Positions 9,246 to 17,674 of a DNA stretch of 21,045 nucleotides are shown here, piece by piece. The notes below the pieces were generated by a model that saw nothing but the letters and a program-made list of their open reading frames with translations, was not told where the DNA came from and searched no databases. Each line of letters opens with the position of its first letter. Position 1 is the first letter of the stretch. Source of the DNA: an uncultured Prevotella sp. (GTDB lineage Bacteria; Bacteroidota; Bacteroidia; Bacteroidales; Bacteroidaceae); contig CAKQCV010000048.1 of assembly GCA_934217675.1 (NCBI GenBank), positions 1-21,045 on the forward strand. Reading direction: 5' to 3'. A program made the position numbers and the translations under genes.

Positions 9246-10292
9246 GTGGAGATGATAACAAAAGAAGAACTTTACACTATAATTCGTGACAATAAAGTTA
9301 TGGATGATGCCAAAACTACATTTGTTGTCGTTGATGAGAATTTGCGTATCTTATATGTAAATTATACACCAGTGGATAAGGCTTTGAATATTTCGCCTGG
9401 TGATTTGCTCAAATGCTCCAATGCTTGTGCGGCAGAGCATGGATGTGGCACGCATGAGAATTGTAAAATGTGCAAGCTGCGTACTATGGTAGAGACATCT
9501 ATTTCGACAAAGAAGAAAATGGAAACAGATGCTGACTTGCTTATTGGTGAAAATATAGATTATAGTGTGCATGCCATATCTACCCCATTTACTCAGGATG
9601 GAATAAATTGTTCTGTGGTTTTACTTCTTGATAAGACAGACCAGCATCGCGAATTTATGATGGAGCGTGTGTTCTTTCACGATTTGCTGAATCTTTCGGG
9701 AGCGATGAACGGAATTCTGAAATGTATAGAGCATGAGGAAGATACAAAAGAAATGATACGTATCGTTAAAGGTATATCGAGCCAACTATTTGAAGAAATA
9801 GAGTCGCAACGTACCCTTATATATGCAAAGAATGGCGTGTTGAAGCCTGAATCTAAGCGGTTTAGGGCATGTGAGTCGATAGAATTTGTGCGTGAGAATC
9901 TTGTACCGGTTTCTAAAGATATGTGGAACGTTTCTATCGTTATTGACAATACGCTGGCAAACGAAATAATAGACTCTGACAAAGCCCTTGTAAATCGTGT
10001 ACTTCATAATATGGTAAAGAATGCTTGTGAGGCAAATCCTTGTTCTACTGTGACCGTGAAAGGATGCGTGGTCGGTGGAAAAGTTGTTTTCTCGGTGCAT
10101 AACAATGCTGTGATGGATGAAAAAGTGAAGAGCAAGGTCTTTATATATGGAAATTCAACAAAAGGTTCGGGACGTGGACTTGGAACATACAGCATGAAAC
10201 TTATTGGTGAAAACTACTTGAAAGGGCATGTATGGTTCAAGTCGGAAAATGGATTTGGAACAGAATTTTATTTCGAATTGGAAAAAGAATAA
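9246..10292 (+). CDS. Orphan PAS-like sensor histidine kinase with a five-Cys cluster
   Basis: A soluble protein of 348 residues (from GTG 9246), with no signal peptide or membrane span. Residues about 20-130 form a PAS-like sensor region carrying Cys57, Cys61, Cys67, Cys73 and Cys76 (C-x3-C-x5-C-x5-C-x2-C) with His65 and His70, suggesting metal, Fe-S or redox sensing (inference). The likely phosphoacceptor is His145 in FFHDLLN. The ATP-binding domain follows: N box with Asn255 and Asn259 (LHNMVKNACEA) and a glycine-rich G2 box GSGRGLGTYSMKLI near 307-320. The G1 box is degenerate: VHNNAVM has Asn286 and Ala288 where Asp and Gly are usual. An ATG at 9252, six bases downstream, gives MITKEEL and may be the real start. 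No response regulator lies in the window. Autophosphorylation is plausible but unproven. Confidence 0.82.
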   Translation: MEMITKEELYTIIRDNKVMDDAKTTFVVVDENLRILYVNYTPVDKALNISPGDLLKCSNACAAEHGCGTHENCKMCKLRTMVETSISTKKKMETDADLLIGENIDYSVHAISTPFTQDGINCSVVLLLDKTDQHREFMMERVFFHDLLNLSGAMNGILKCIEHEEDTKEMIRIVKGISSQLFEEIESQRTLIYAKNGVLKPESKRFRACESIEFVRENLVPVSKDMWNVSIVIDNTLANEIIDSDKALVNRVLHNMVKNACEANPCSTVTVKGCVVGGKVVFSVHNNAVMDEKVKSKVFIYGNSTKGSGRGLGTYSMKLIGENYLKGHVWFKSENGFGTEFYFELEKE

Positions 10293-10341
10293 ACGGATAA
10301 AACCGCTGATATTTTATATTTACAGGCAGTTTTACCCGTTT
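10291..10341. terminator. Shared terminator hairpin between convergent genes
   Basis: An imperfect inverted repeat with arms 10291-10308 and 10323-10341 lies between the kinase stop and the eptA-like stop. AAACGG, TAAAAC and GC/TG blocks pair across a 14-base AT-rich loop, with two mismatches and one bulge. It overlaps the kinase stop codon. U-tracts are weak on both sides, so I read it as a bidirectional terminator mainly from its position between convergent genes. Confidence 0.5.
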
Positions 10342-10348
10342 AGGATTG

Positions 10349-12058
10349 TTACTTGTATTGTATATCAATATGATATTTCTTAAATAATGAAAAGTCTTTT
10401 TCTCCAAGTCCGATTTTTGTGAGTGGCATCGGCTTGTTGTGGTCATTAAGATAACAGCGTGGAGCAGAATGAAGCTTATTGCTTGCTATATTCAATGAGT
10501 CAGCAATGTAAGTAGTTTTTATTCTTGCTAAACCGAGCATGGAGTGAAATGTTGAGGCATTGCTTGCTATTGGCTTGTTCCTGTTGTATTCAAGAATATT
10601 ATGAATTTCAGGAAAAGCTTTGTTATACGTATCGGATGTCCATACGAGTAATGGTACATGCAATTCATAATAAGATGGAGTAGGGGAAGCATGCAAGAAC
10701 AGGTTACGACTGTCGTCAAATATGTTTTCTCCATGGTCAGAGGTATAGAGCATAGCTGAAACACCTCCTCTTTTACGTAGTGTTGTTATTACTCCATGCA
10801 GAAAGCTGTCTGTATATCTTATTGTGTTGTCATAAGCATTTATCAGTTGTGTTCTGTTTGATTGCTTTGCTTCTGTTGCATTGTCTGGACGAAATAATGC
10901 GGCAGAACGAGGATAGCGATCGCGATAGTTGAAATGCGAGCCGTAGCAGTGGATGACAACAAATTCCTTTTTATGTTTTTTATTCAGCACATCATCAAGC
11001 ATCTTTAATATCATGCCATCGGGAGTATTCTTTCCTTCTTTAGTATTTTCTTTTATAAATTTCCAGTCATCGGCTTCTTTGCCGAAGAAATCAATAAACG
11101 AATGATTTGGCAATTGGTTGGAAATGAACGTGGTATGAAATCCTGCTTCTTTAAATGCCTCAATGATGCCTTTCTCCTTGTATATTCTGTCGTAGTCTAC
11201 AGCTGACGCCATAGACATAAGCATAGGAACACTCTTATGAGTGGTGTTAGATTGGGTCAACACGTTTGAAAAAGCTACAATACCTTTCTCTTTTGCAAGT
11301 AAAGGAGTTGTAGGACGTTTGTAGCCATAAAGTTGGAATTCACATGCACGTGCTGTCTCTCCTATAACTAATACATACATCTCTGGTACAGACTTGTTGA
11401 CAGTAGATTTTGCATTAAACGAAAAGTTTTTTGACGTTTCGTAGTAATGTTCTGTCTCGTATGTACGTTCGCCGGCTAAGAACATATTATATATGACATT
11501 TGCTGGATATAGATTAAGTTTTGCACAATATTCATCATCTGTCAGATAGCTACTGCCGAGACATAATAATCCTAATGCTGTAATGCCACTACCAATAATT
11601 CTTTGGTTATGTCTAAATGCGCAAGTTAATGTTTGTTTATTTAAGATTGACATCACTCCAAGAATAAGTAAAGGCAAGTAAACAATGAAAACTCCGGCTA
11701 CAGCAGGTATAAGGTTGTCGAGAAGTTCCATTGCCTCTCCAGGATTGGTAGTGACGAGATTCAAAAACATATCTACAGCTATAATACTTTTCCCAAACAG
11801 GTAGAGCAGTACAAGTTGGAAAGCTGCAAGGAAAATAAAGAAGAAAAGCCACCAAATCATTTTTCCCGGTTTCTTGGCAAGTGTCATTAATAACCAATAT
11901 ATTCCGCACGGCAGAATAATATTGGTAAGGTTTGCCATAACTGGCATATCTTCTGTTATGCACAGTGTTGCATTAGGCAGGAGTAAAGCTATAATGGTTA
12001 TGAAGAATAGATGGTTAGGTTTTAAGAACCACTTGTATATATAGTTTATAAAATTCAT
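10349..12058 (-). CDS. EptA/MCR-type phosphoethanolamine transferase
   Basis: An inner-membrane enzyme of 569 residues that by family transfers phosphoethanolamine from phosphatidylethanolamine to lipid A or another LPS sugar, on the periplasmic side. The N-terminal third has about five hydrophobic spans (near 17-34, 46-62, 69-90, 116-138 and 154-170). The sulfatase-fold catalytic domain begins at about 225: VIGETARA (metal ligand Glu234), SNTTHKSVPML (nucleophile Thr272 or Thr273), GSHFNY (His375), LYTSDHGEN (Asp441 and His442) and HASP (His456). It is the last gene of a three-gene operon, 32 bases after the Omp85 gene. The acceptor cannot be read from sequence; a negative-charge-masking role in polymyxin or host-peptide resistance is the family expectation, not something shown here. 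Confidence 0.9.
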   Translation of the reverse strand: MNFINYIYKWFLKPNHLFFITIIALLLPNATLCITEDMPVMANLTNIILPCGIYWLLMTLAKKPGKMIWWLFFFIFLAAFQLVLLYLFGKSIIAVDMFLNLVTTNPGEAMELLDNLIPAVAGVFIVYLPLLILGVMSILNKQTLTCAFRHNQRIIGSGITALGLLCLGSSYLTDDEYCAKLNLYPANVIYNMFLAGERTYETEHYYETSKNFSFNAKSTVNKSVPEMYVLVIGETARACEFQLYGYKRPTTPLLAKEKGIVAFSNVLTQSNTTHKSVPMLMSMASAVDYDRIYKEKGIIEAFKEAGFHTTFISNQLPNHSFIDFFGKEADDWKFIKENTKEGKNTPDGMILKMLDDVLNKKHKKEFVVIHCYGSHFNYRDRYPRSAALFRPDNATEAKQSNRTQLINAYDNTIRYTDSFLHGVITTLRKRGGVSAMLYTSDHGENIFDDSRNLFLHASPTPSYYELHVPLLVWTSDTYNKAFPEIHNILEYNRNKPIASNASTFHSMLGLARIKTTYIADSLNIASNKLHSAPRCYLNDHNKPMPLTKIGLGEKDFSLFKKYHIDIQYK

Positions 12059-12090
12059 ATAAGTAAAAAGTTTTATGAGGCATGTTCTGA

Positions 12091-13308
12091 TTAGAAAGCC
12101 TCGTTAATATTAAACATGAATCCAGATTGTCCGTTTTTACCGAAACCATAGTCAAGTCGCACATTCACGTCTTTTTTAAATTCCCAGCGGTAGCCTATTC
12201 CATAATTCGGAAGTACATGACTCATTTGTATGTTTCTAAATTTATTGAACACAGTTCCTGCTCCAATCCATGCGGTGATACCATTTCTTTTCCAGATATG
12301 CTGTCGCAATTCTATTTGTGCTTCTATTTTGTGCTTGTCTCGGTATCTCCCTTCGTAATACCCACGCATAGAGTAAGAACCGCCAAGTTGTGCCATCATA
12401 TTCCATGAAGGATTGCCAAAGTTTAATTGAGATCTAAAATCTCCAGCCAGTGTAGCCCCTTTCCACAGGCTTAAATACCCATCTGTTCTCAATTCTGTAG
12501 TGCTGAAAGCATAGTCGTTGCCTAAGATGCGTGGACGAAACAGCTGTTGCAAGTTAAGATACACACCTTTATGTGGATTTGTCAGTACATCCCTTGTGTC
12601 GTATTGTAGTGAAAAGCCCACTCCGATGTTCCATGTCTTTGTATCCATGCCGTTGAGTAACTCCGGGCGTTTTATGTCGCTGGCTTTTGTGTAATCAATA
12701 GCAAATGTTGGTCCCAGATAAAGTGATTCTGTTAATTGCCATAGCCAACTTGCCTTCATTTCAGCTCTCCAGTCTTTGAGTTTGCTTTCGTTATTATCAT
12801 TATTGTTCAATTCATATCCGATTCCCCAATATTTGCTTGGAAAATCATAGAAAAACAAGGTGTAATCAATGCGATATTTATCTTGTGGAGCAATATGCAC
12901 ACCTCGTATTCCGAGCATATAAAATCCAACTGTTGACACATCGCCAAATACTGCAACGTGTGAAGGTGAAAATAAGCTGTCGGTGAGTGACGAATGATAA
13001 AGTCCTTCTGCTACCAGTCCTATTCCTAGTTTTGTATCACTGGCATAATGTGGTCCTCCAATAATGCTGAAGTCAAACTTATTGTGACTTTTGTTCTTGT
13101 TCGCATCATTGAAGTAGTCAAGAAATCTTGTTATTAATCCTTTCTTCTTGTCTTTGTTTTTTGTTGTATCACAAGTCGCAGTATCAGTCATGTCGTAACT
13201 TTCCATAAATGTTTTATTTATTGCTGAAACCCGATTATTGCATTGGGTTGTAGCATTTGCCTGAAATGTGAGACATAGCAGTAAAACTGCGGTCAATGTT
13301 TGTTTCAT
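12091..13308 (-). CDS. Omp85/BamA-family outer-membrane barrel without POTRA domains
   Basis: 405 residues with a signal peptide (about 1-19, ending QANA), a short charged linker (about 45-65) and then the beta-barrel. Omp85 barrel signatures are present: SLQYDTRDVLTNPHKGVYL, the SYSMRGYYEGRYRDK segment (the lid-loop RGY/F motif), the strand-rich IELRQHIWKRNGITAWIGAG, and a C-terminal strand ending MFNINEAF with the terminal Phe typical of BAM substrates. There is no room for POTRA repeats, so this is not the housekeeping BamA (about 750-900 residues). It sits 21 bases after the PCMD-like gene and 32 before the phosphoethanolamine transferase, suggesting a shared role at the cell surface. Possible roles include lipid or protein export; I cannot choose between them. 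Confidence 0.85.
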   Translation of the reverse strand: MKQTLTAVLLLCLTFQANATTQCNNRVSAINKTFMESYDMTDTATCDTTKNKDKKKGLITRFLDYFNDANKNKSHNKFDFSIIGGPHYASDTKLGIGLVAEGLYHSSLTDSLFSPSHVAVFGDVSTVGFYMLGIRGVHIAPQDKYRIDYTLFFYDFPSKYWGIGYELNNNDNNESKLKDWRAEMKASWLWQLTESLYLGPTFAIDYTKASDIKRPELLNGMDTKTWNIGVGFSLQYDTRDVLTNPHKGVYLNLQQLFRPRILGNDYAFSTTELRTDGYLSLWKGATLAGDFRSQLNFGNPSWNMMAQLGGSYSMRGYYEGRYRDKHKIEAQIELRQHIWKRNGITAWIGAGTVFNKFRNIQMSHVLPNYGIGYRWEFKKDVNVRLDYGFGKNGQSGFMFNINEAF

Positions 13309-13329
13309 AAAAGAGATAGGATTAAATAA

Positions 13330-14286
13330 TTAATAAACGAGAGCCACATTATCAATCCAGAAAGTATTTCCCGGTGTTCCTATATATGCTCCGCCATGGC
13401 TTGACGAGAATTGCAGAATCAAGTGAGTTGGGGTTTCATTAGCAGAAGCCCATCCTGTTTCCTTCACTAAAACGCTCTTACCCTTACTGTTACGTGCATA
13501 ATCACAAGAGCGCAAGCCCATTGTAGCAGCATTATAGTGAGGATTGTTTCTTATGTCACCATACAGAATTTCGTATGTTGCATTGTTCACCCAACCTGTA
13601 GATTTTCCATATTTCACAACAAGAGTTCCTACACGCTTTGCTGTTATATTTCCTTTTTTGTCTTCTGTTCTCTTTTGTAGATATAATACGGTGATACAAT
13701 AGTCCTGTCCCGGCACAGTAGTCTTTCCGCTAAATCCCGTTTCCTTTATTCTGTTCATTGTACCCGGTACAGCAACTTTATAGTCATATCTCAGAGCCTT
13801 AGGTCTTTTTTTGAACGGAATACCCCAGTTTATGTTCTTCGGACCGTCTTTTGTGCCTGTTATAGGCTCTTTCATGTCACCAAGATATATAGAGCCAGCG
13901 GCAAGCACCTTTATGTTTATCATTCCCAAGGCTTTACACGTTTCAATGTGAGTCAGCATTTTTGCACAGAACCCATGTCCGGGATGAGTGTCTCTGTATA
14001 CAGAATTGTTAGTTTTTGTAATGCCCATAACTTTTGCCATTACATTCGATGATCCCCATGGTGAACCTCCCATGTTCTTATAAGGTGTGTTGCTGTTGAT
14101 AGTTGTATTTGGACCTATGGCATACACGGTTTTTGTGTTTCCGCCAATAATGCTTGATTCCTTGATATGGCGTACCACCCAATGGTCCATATTTCCATAA
14201 GCAATAGGTTCTACTTTCTGTGAAAAGGCACTTATAGCCGATGCGGTAAAAAGCATACCGCCAATAGTTATCCTTAATATTTTCAT
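13330..14286 (-). CDS. Secreted PCMD-like (putative carbohydrate metabolism domain) protein
   Basis: 318 residues with a signal peptide (about 1-22, ending SAFSQ), so exported. There is no lipobox Cys after it and no C-terminal sorting domain. The layout resembles Bacteroidota PCMD proteins: an N-terminal beta region with a GSPWGSSN stretch, a middle KALRYDYKVAVPGT segment, and a C-terminal jelly-roll-like end THLILQFSSSHGGAYIG ... WIDNVALVY. PCMD domains are thought to bind surface or host glycans, but no enzymatic activity is established, and the family call rests on these motifs by eye. It is the first gene of the operon leading to the Omp85 barrel and the phosphoethanolamine transferase, with a -7 promoter box 30 bases upstream. 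Confidence 0.7.
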   Translation of the reverse strand: MKILRITIGGMLFTASAISAFSQKVEPIAYGNMDHWVVRHIKESSIIGGNTKTVYAIGPNTTINSNTPYKNMGGSPWGSSNVMAKVMGITKTNNSVYRDTHPGHGFCAKMLTHIETCKALGMINIKVLAAGSIYLGDMKEPITGTKDGPKNINWGIPFKKRPKALRYDYKVAVPGTMNRIKETGFSGKTTVPGQDYCITVLYLQKRTEDKKGNITAKRVGTLVVKYGKSTGWVNNATYEILYGDIRNNPHYNAATMGLRSCDYARNSKGKSVLVKETGWASANETPTHLILQFSSSHGGAYIGTPGNTFWIDNVALVY

Positions 14287-14316
14287 GTCCCTTTATTTGG
14301 TATTTTATTGATGTTG

Positions 14317-14324
14317 CAAAATTA
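14317..14324 (-). promoter_or_regulatory. Putative -7 box of the PCMD-Omp85-EptA operon
   Basis: Read on the minus strand, TAATTTTG fits TAnnTTTG and lies 30 bases before the first gene's ATG. It is framed by GTTG and CAAC (14313-14328), a small dyad that could be a regulator site. No clear -33 TTTG is seen. Confidence 0.5.
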
Positions 14325-14428
14325 CAACTATATCAATAAAGTGTGTCTCTGCTTACGACATGAAAAGTGTTCCAAATGTCTTTATTCTTAGAAATATATA
14401 GTTTTATATTGGTTTTTACTTCTTGAAA

Positions 14429-14467
14429 ATCCCCAGTAACAGTAATTTATTGTTTGTTACTGGGGAT
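14429..14467 (-). terminator. Perfect 13-bp hairpin terminator after the T9SS cargo gene
   Basis: Arms 14429-14441 (ATCCCCAGTAACA) and 14455-14467 are exact inverses around a 13-base AT-rich loop, 14 bases past the stop of the gene at 14482-15777. On the minus strand the stem is followed by a short ATTTTC, a modest U-tract. It also insulates the downstream operon. Confidence 0.8.
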
Positions 14468-14481
14468 ATAAGTTGAATATA

Positions 14482-15777
14482 TTATTTTTTTATCTTAAAA
14501 GTCTTTCCGTCTTGTTTAACGATATATATGCCGTTAGGCAGATCGTCTGTTGAACTGCCCACTTGCATGCCTTGAGTATTGTATACGGCAGTGTTCCAGT
14601 CTTTTGTATTAGTCAAAACTTTATTGATACCTGTTGCTATTTCATTATATTCGCAATATTCCAGCTTGTATTTTTGTTCATACTTTTTGCTGTCAGAGTC
14701 GTATTCTTTAACGATGGCATAGTCTGCAAGCCCAGTACTCTCATTGTATGAATATTCATATTGGTCAGAACTGTCAATTTGCAAATCATTGTCGGAACTT
14801 CCTTCAGAGTTGGTCTCTTCAATAAGGTCCTTCTTTTCGTTGTATACATATTTATAAAGTTCAACATCTGAATCTTCTCCCATCAAAGATGATGAAAGTT
14901 TCTTCAAGTAGCTTCCGTTATTGTCGAGAGATTTATAGTAATATGTCATGTTGCCCATTGTCATACCACTGTAAATCATTGAAATGTTCAAGGTTCTTTC
15001 TGTATCTGTGTATGTGCTTGTAACATTGCCTTTCAGTTCAACTCCGTCAGATTTCATTGACATACTTGCTGATTTTATTAGATTATCTGCAGAAAGCACA
15101 ATATTGTCCATTTCATCTTCAAGGGTAGAAAGCAATTTTCCGTTGTAGGTTTTCCAAACTATATCCGAGAAGGTTATGATTATTGCTCCATCTTCATCAT
15201 ATTCAGTAATGCTGATTTTATTTGCCTTGTCATCGTTGCCGTATTCAATCTTTGTTACGGATTCTATATCAAGTTCGCTGTGTGAGTAATTAGGTTCATA
15301 ACTGGTGAACTCAGTTATTTGCCCTTTCTGGTTGCGAGTCACATCAATACGCTTGTTCATATAAATGTTGTCTGGATACGTCGTCCCTGGATTATCGTAT
15401 AATTCTTGAGTTTGTGATGTCATGAAACTCGTTTCCTCGGTATCATACGTGTTTTTTACTATTTGTACCATTCCACTTGCGTCTTCTCTCTTGAATGTCT
15501 GCACATTTCCGTATTGGTCGTAAGTGTAAGTTCTTGTCGTTAGATACTCAAGGGTATTGTTATCGTATATATATTGCTTTACTGTTTTGGGCAGGTATTT
15601 CTTTCCGGCAATTTCTGATTTCAGAACTTTTCTGTCACGTTTTGGGCTAAAAACTTTAGCCACGGCTTTGGCTGTTTTCTTTATAACAGCAGCTTGTGGA
15701 ACTTTTGTCTGTGCAATGCTTGCAGTTGGTGCCGAAATAAACATTGCAGATAAAAATAATAAAGTAAAATGTTTCAT
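14482..15777 (-). CDS. Secreted protein with type IX (type A) C-terminal sorting domain
   Basis: 431 residues with a signal peptide (about 1-22, ending SIAQ). The C-terminus has the type A sorting-domain pattern: AVYNTQGMQVGSS, then LPNGIYIVKQDGKTFKIKK, i.e. the NxxG turn, the GIYIV strand and a basic end. It should therefore cross the outer membrane by the type IX system, whose translocon SprA is encoded in this window. The body is beta-rich and has loosely repeated Tyr-Asp segments (TYTYDQYGNVQTF, KIEYGNDDKANKISITEYDEDG, YKYVYNEKKDLIEETNSEG, YEYSYNESTGLADYAIVKEY) that resemble YD/RHS-like strands. It has no catalytic motif I recognise and its function is unknown. It is transcribed alone, with terminators on both sides. 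Confidence 0.83.
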   Translation of the reverse strand: MKHFTLLFLSAMFISAPTASIAQTKVPQAAVIKKTAKAVAKVFSPKRDRKVLKSEIAGKKYLPKTVKQYIYDNNTLEYLTTRTYTYDQYGNVQTFKREDASGMVQIVKNTYDTEETSFMTSQTQELYDNPGTTYPDNIYMNKRIDVTRNQKGQITEFTSYEPNYSHSELDIESVTKIEYGNDDKANKISITEYDEDGAIIITFSDIVWKTYNGKLLSTLEDEMDNIVLSADNLIKSASMSMKSDGVELKGNVTSTYTDTERTLNISMIYSGMTMGNMTYYYKSLDNNGSYLKKLSSSLMGEDSDVELYKYVYNEKKDLIEETNSEGSSDNDLQIDSSDQYEYSYNESTGLADYAIVKEYDSDSKKYEQKYKLEYCEYNEIATGINKVLTNTKDWNTAVYNTQGMQVGSSTDDLPNGIYIVKQDGKTFKIKK

Positions 15778-15795
15778 AATTCTATTTTTAATTAT

Positions 15796-15830
15796 AAAAA
15801 ATGCAGCAATAAAATTAACTTTATTGCTGC
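15796..15830 (-). terminator. Rho-independent terminator after carboxynorspermidine dehydrogenase
   Basis: GCAGCAATAAA (15803-15813) pairs perfectly with 15820-15830 around the loop ATTAAC, and on the minus strand is followed by a T-run (15801-15796). It ends the two-gene unit at 15843-17669 and lies only about 20 bases before the start of the next gene. Confidence 0.87.
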
Positions 15831-15842
15831 TGACAAAATGTA

Positions 15843-17069
15843 TTACAGTTCAAGGTCACCGTTGAAAACCTCATGCCAAGGCAACCCTTGCTTGTTTAAT
15901 TGTTCCATAAACGGATCTGGATCAAACTCTTCAACGTTCCAAACTCCAGGTTTGCGCCATAGTCCTTTGAAGAACATCATTGCGCCAATCATTGCCGGAA
16001 CACCAGTTGTGTAGCTTACTCCCTGCATACCTGTTTCAAGATAAGCTGCATGGTGGCTACAATTGTTGTAAACATAATATGTTTGCTCCTTGCCGTCTTT
16101 CAGTCCGCGAATACGGCACCCGATACTTGTTTCTCCATCGTAGTTCTCGCCCAAATCCTGTGGATTAGGCAATACGGCTTTAAGGAATTGTAGTGGTACA
16201 ATCTTGACTTTCACTTTCTTTTCAGGTTCATTAGCCAAAGGTGCCTCGTATTCAATCTCGTCGATGCGCGACATTCCGAGGTTCTGTATACAGTCAAGAT
16301 ATGTTAGGTACTGCTGACCGAAAGTCATCCAGAAACGTGCACGCTTGATCGTAGGATAGTTTTTCACTAACGATTCTATTTCCTCATGGTGCAGCAGATA
16401 ACTCTCTTTTGGTCCAACGTTTGGATAATTCAGGGTTTTGTGAATTTCCAGTGGTTCGGTCTCTACCCATTTGCCGTTTTCCCAATATAATCCCTTTTGT
16501 GTAATCTCGCGGATATTGATTTCTGGGTTGAAGTTTGTGGCAAAAGCTTTGTGGTGATTGCCTGCATTGCAGTCAACAATATCAAGATACTGAATCTCGT
16601 CAAAGTAATGCTTTGCTGCATATGCCGTAAAAATACTTGTCACACCCGGGTCGAAGCCACATCCCAGGATTGCTGTCAGTCCAGCATCTTCAAAGCGCTT
16701 TTTGTATGCCCACTGCCAACTGTATTCAAAGTGTGCCTCGTCTTTAGGCTCGTAGTTTGCTGTGTCAAGATAGTTAACTCCGCAAGCCAAACAAGCTTCC
16801 ATTATAGTCAGGTCTTGATAAGGCAATGCAAGGTTAACGCACAATTCAGGTTTGTAGTCGTTGAAGAGAACCTTCAGTTGTTCTACGTCATCGGCATCCA
16901 CCTGAGCTGTTTTGATGTTGGGGTTGCCTATAAATTCCTTGATTTTGTCGCACTTTGATTTTGTACGGCTTGCTATCATGATGTCTGTGAATACATCAGA
17001 GTTCTTTGCGATTTTTACGGCAGCTACGGTCGCTACACCGCCAGCTCCGATAATAAGTACTTTTCCCAT
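15843..17069 (-). CDS. Carboxynorspermidine dehydrogenase (saccharopine dehydrogenase family)
   Basis: 408 residues, cytoplasmic. By family this enzyme reductively joins L-aspartate-semialdehyde to a diamine (putrescine or diaminopropane) with NADPH, making carboxy(nor)spermidine, the first step of the alternative spermidine pathway used by Bacteroidales. The N-terminal Rossmann loop GAGGVA (residues 8-13) binds the nucleotide. IASRTKSKCDKI, VNLALPY, GVNYLDTANYEP and GCGFDPGVTSIFTAYAAKHYFDE are strongly family-like, as is the C-terminal MQGVSYTTGVPAMIGA. A saccharopine dehydrogenase acting in lysine breakdown is less likely at this length and in this lineage. It starts 6 bases after the preceding gene, so the two form an operon. 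The partner carboxynorspermidine decarboxylase (nspC) is not in the window. Confidence 0.88.
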   Translation of the reverse strand: MGKVLIIGAGGVATVAAVKIAKNSDVFTDIMIASRTKSKCDKIKEFIGNPNIKTAQVDADDVEQLKVLFNDYKPELCVNLALPYQDLTIMEACLACGVNYLDTANYEPKDEAHFEYSWQWAYKKRFEDAGLTAILGCGFDPGVTSIFTAYAAKHYFDEIQYLDIVDCNAGNHHKAFATNFNPEINIREITQKGLYWENGKWVETEPLEIHKTLNYPNVGPKESYLLHHEEIESLVKNYPTIKRARFWMTFGQQYLTYLDCIQNLGMSRIDEIEYEAPLANEPEKKVKVKIVPLQFLKAVLPNPQDLGENYDGETSIGCRIRGLKDGKEQTYYVYNNCSHHAAYLETGMQGVSYTTGVPAMIGAMMFFKGLWRKPGVWNVEEFDPDPFMEQLNKQGLPWHEVFNGDLEL

Positions 17070-17075
17070 ATTAAT

Positions 17076-17669
17076 TTATTTTATTTCGTCTCCTTTTATT
17101 CCAAGTGCACTCATCAGCGAATAGCCAAGAATCTCCTGCCGGAAGTTTCCTCCTTCCATTGGCTGCATGGCAAACATCGTGATGCGTTTGTCGTCATCGT
17201 CAACTCGTCTGAGAGCTTGTCTTATTTTTGCGTATGTTTCTTCATCATCAGGCACAATCATTATTCTTTTCACTTCTTTTTGTGAACATGCTATTTGTAC
17301 AGCCTCTGTGATGAAATCGCTTTTGCTTACGAGATTTTCAACAGAGAAAGTGTTCATAGAGAATTCTCCGAGATGATCTTTAAATGCTTTTGCGTCTATG
17401 TCTTTTTTATAATCAGAAGGATTAAAGTTGTCAAACTCGGTTTTGTCCTTTTCGTGTATAAACACTACTTGCACTTCGTTGTTGCCCTCTCGTATGCCAC
17501 CGTCAAGAGCAATGCAGTCAATCCATCTTGCCAAATCAGCCTTCGGGATTCTCCGCATAAGCATTCGTTCAAAGTTTACAATGAGGTTAAATGCAACCTT
17601 GTCAATAAAGTCAGCATCAGCGATAATTACATTCTCGCTCCATTTTGCCGGATTTATAATGTTGTTCAT
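17076..17669 (-). CDS. Conserved hypothetical protein upstream of carboxynorspermidine dehydrogenase
   Basis: 197 residues with no signal peptide or membrane span, so cytoplasmic. I do not recognise a characterised domain. The sequence alternates alpha and beta segments: an FERMLMRRIPKADLARWIDCIALDGG helix-strand unit, VQVVFIHEK (strand), RIMIVPDDEETYAKIRQALR (strand plus helix) and RITMFAMQP (strand). This suggests a small Rossmann-like or regulatory fold (inference). The tail is charged and acidic patches such as VDDDDK are present. It is translated 6 bases before the dehydrogenase start, so a role linked to polyamine synthesis is plausible but unproven. Its promoter box is so near the ATG that the message may be leaderless. 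Confidence 0.8.
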   Translation of the reverse strand: MNNIINPAKWSENVIIADADFIDKVAFNLIVNFERMLMRRIPKADLARWIDCIALDGGIREGNNEVQVVFIHEKDKTEFDNFNPSDYKKDIDAKAFKDHLGEFSMNTFSVENLVSKSDFITEAVQIACSQKEVKRIMIVPDDEETYAKIRQALRRVDDDDKRITMFAMQPMEGGNFRQEILGYSLMSALGIKGDEIK

Positions 17670-17674
17670 AGGTG

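Noticed and set aside
9244..9255. ATG at 9244 as the kinase start
   Set aside because: It reads ATG TGG AGA TGA and stops at once; only the GTG at 9246 or the ATG at 9252 is in frame.
12091..13308. Housekeeping BamA
   Set aside because: At 405 residues it lacks space for POTRA domains, so it is a different Omp85-family member.
15843..17069. Lysine-catabolic saccharopine dehydrogenase
   Set aside because: The motifs and length fit the carboxynorspermidine dehydrogenase branch, and no lysine-degradation gene is nearby.
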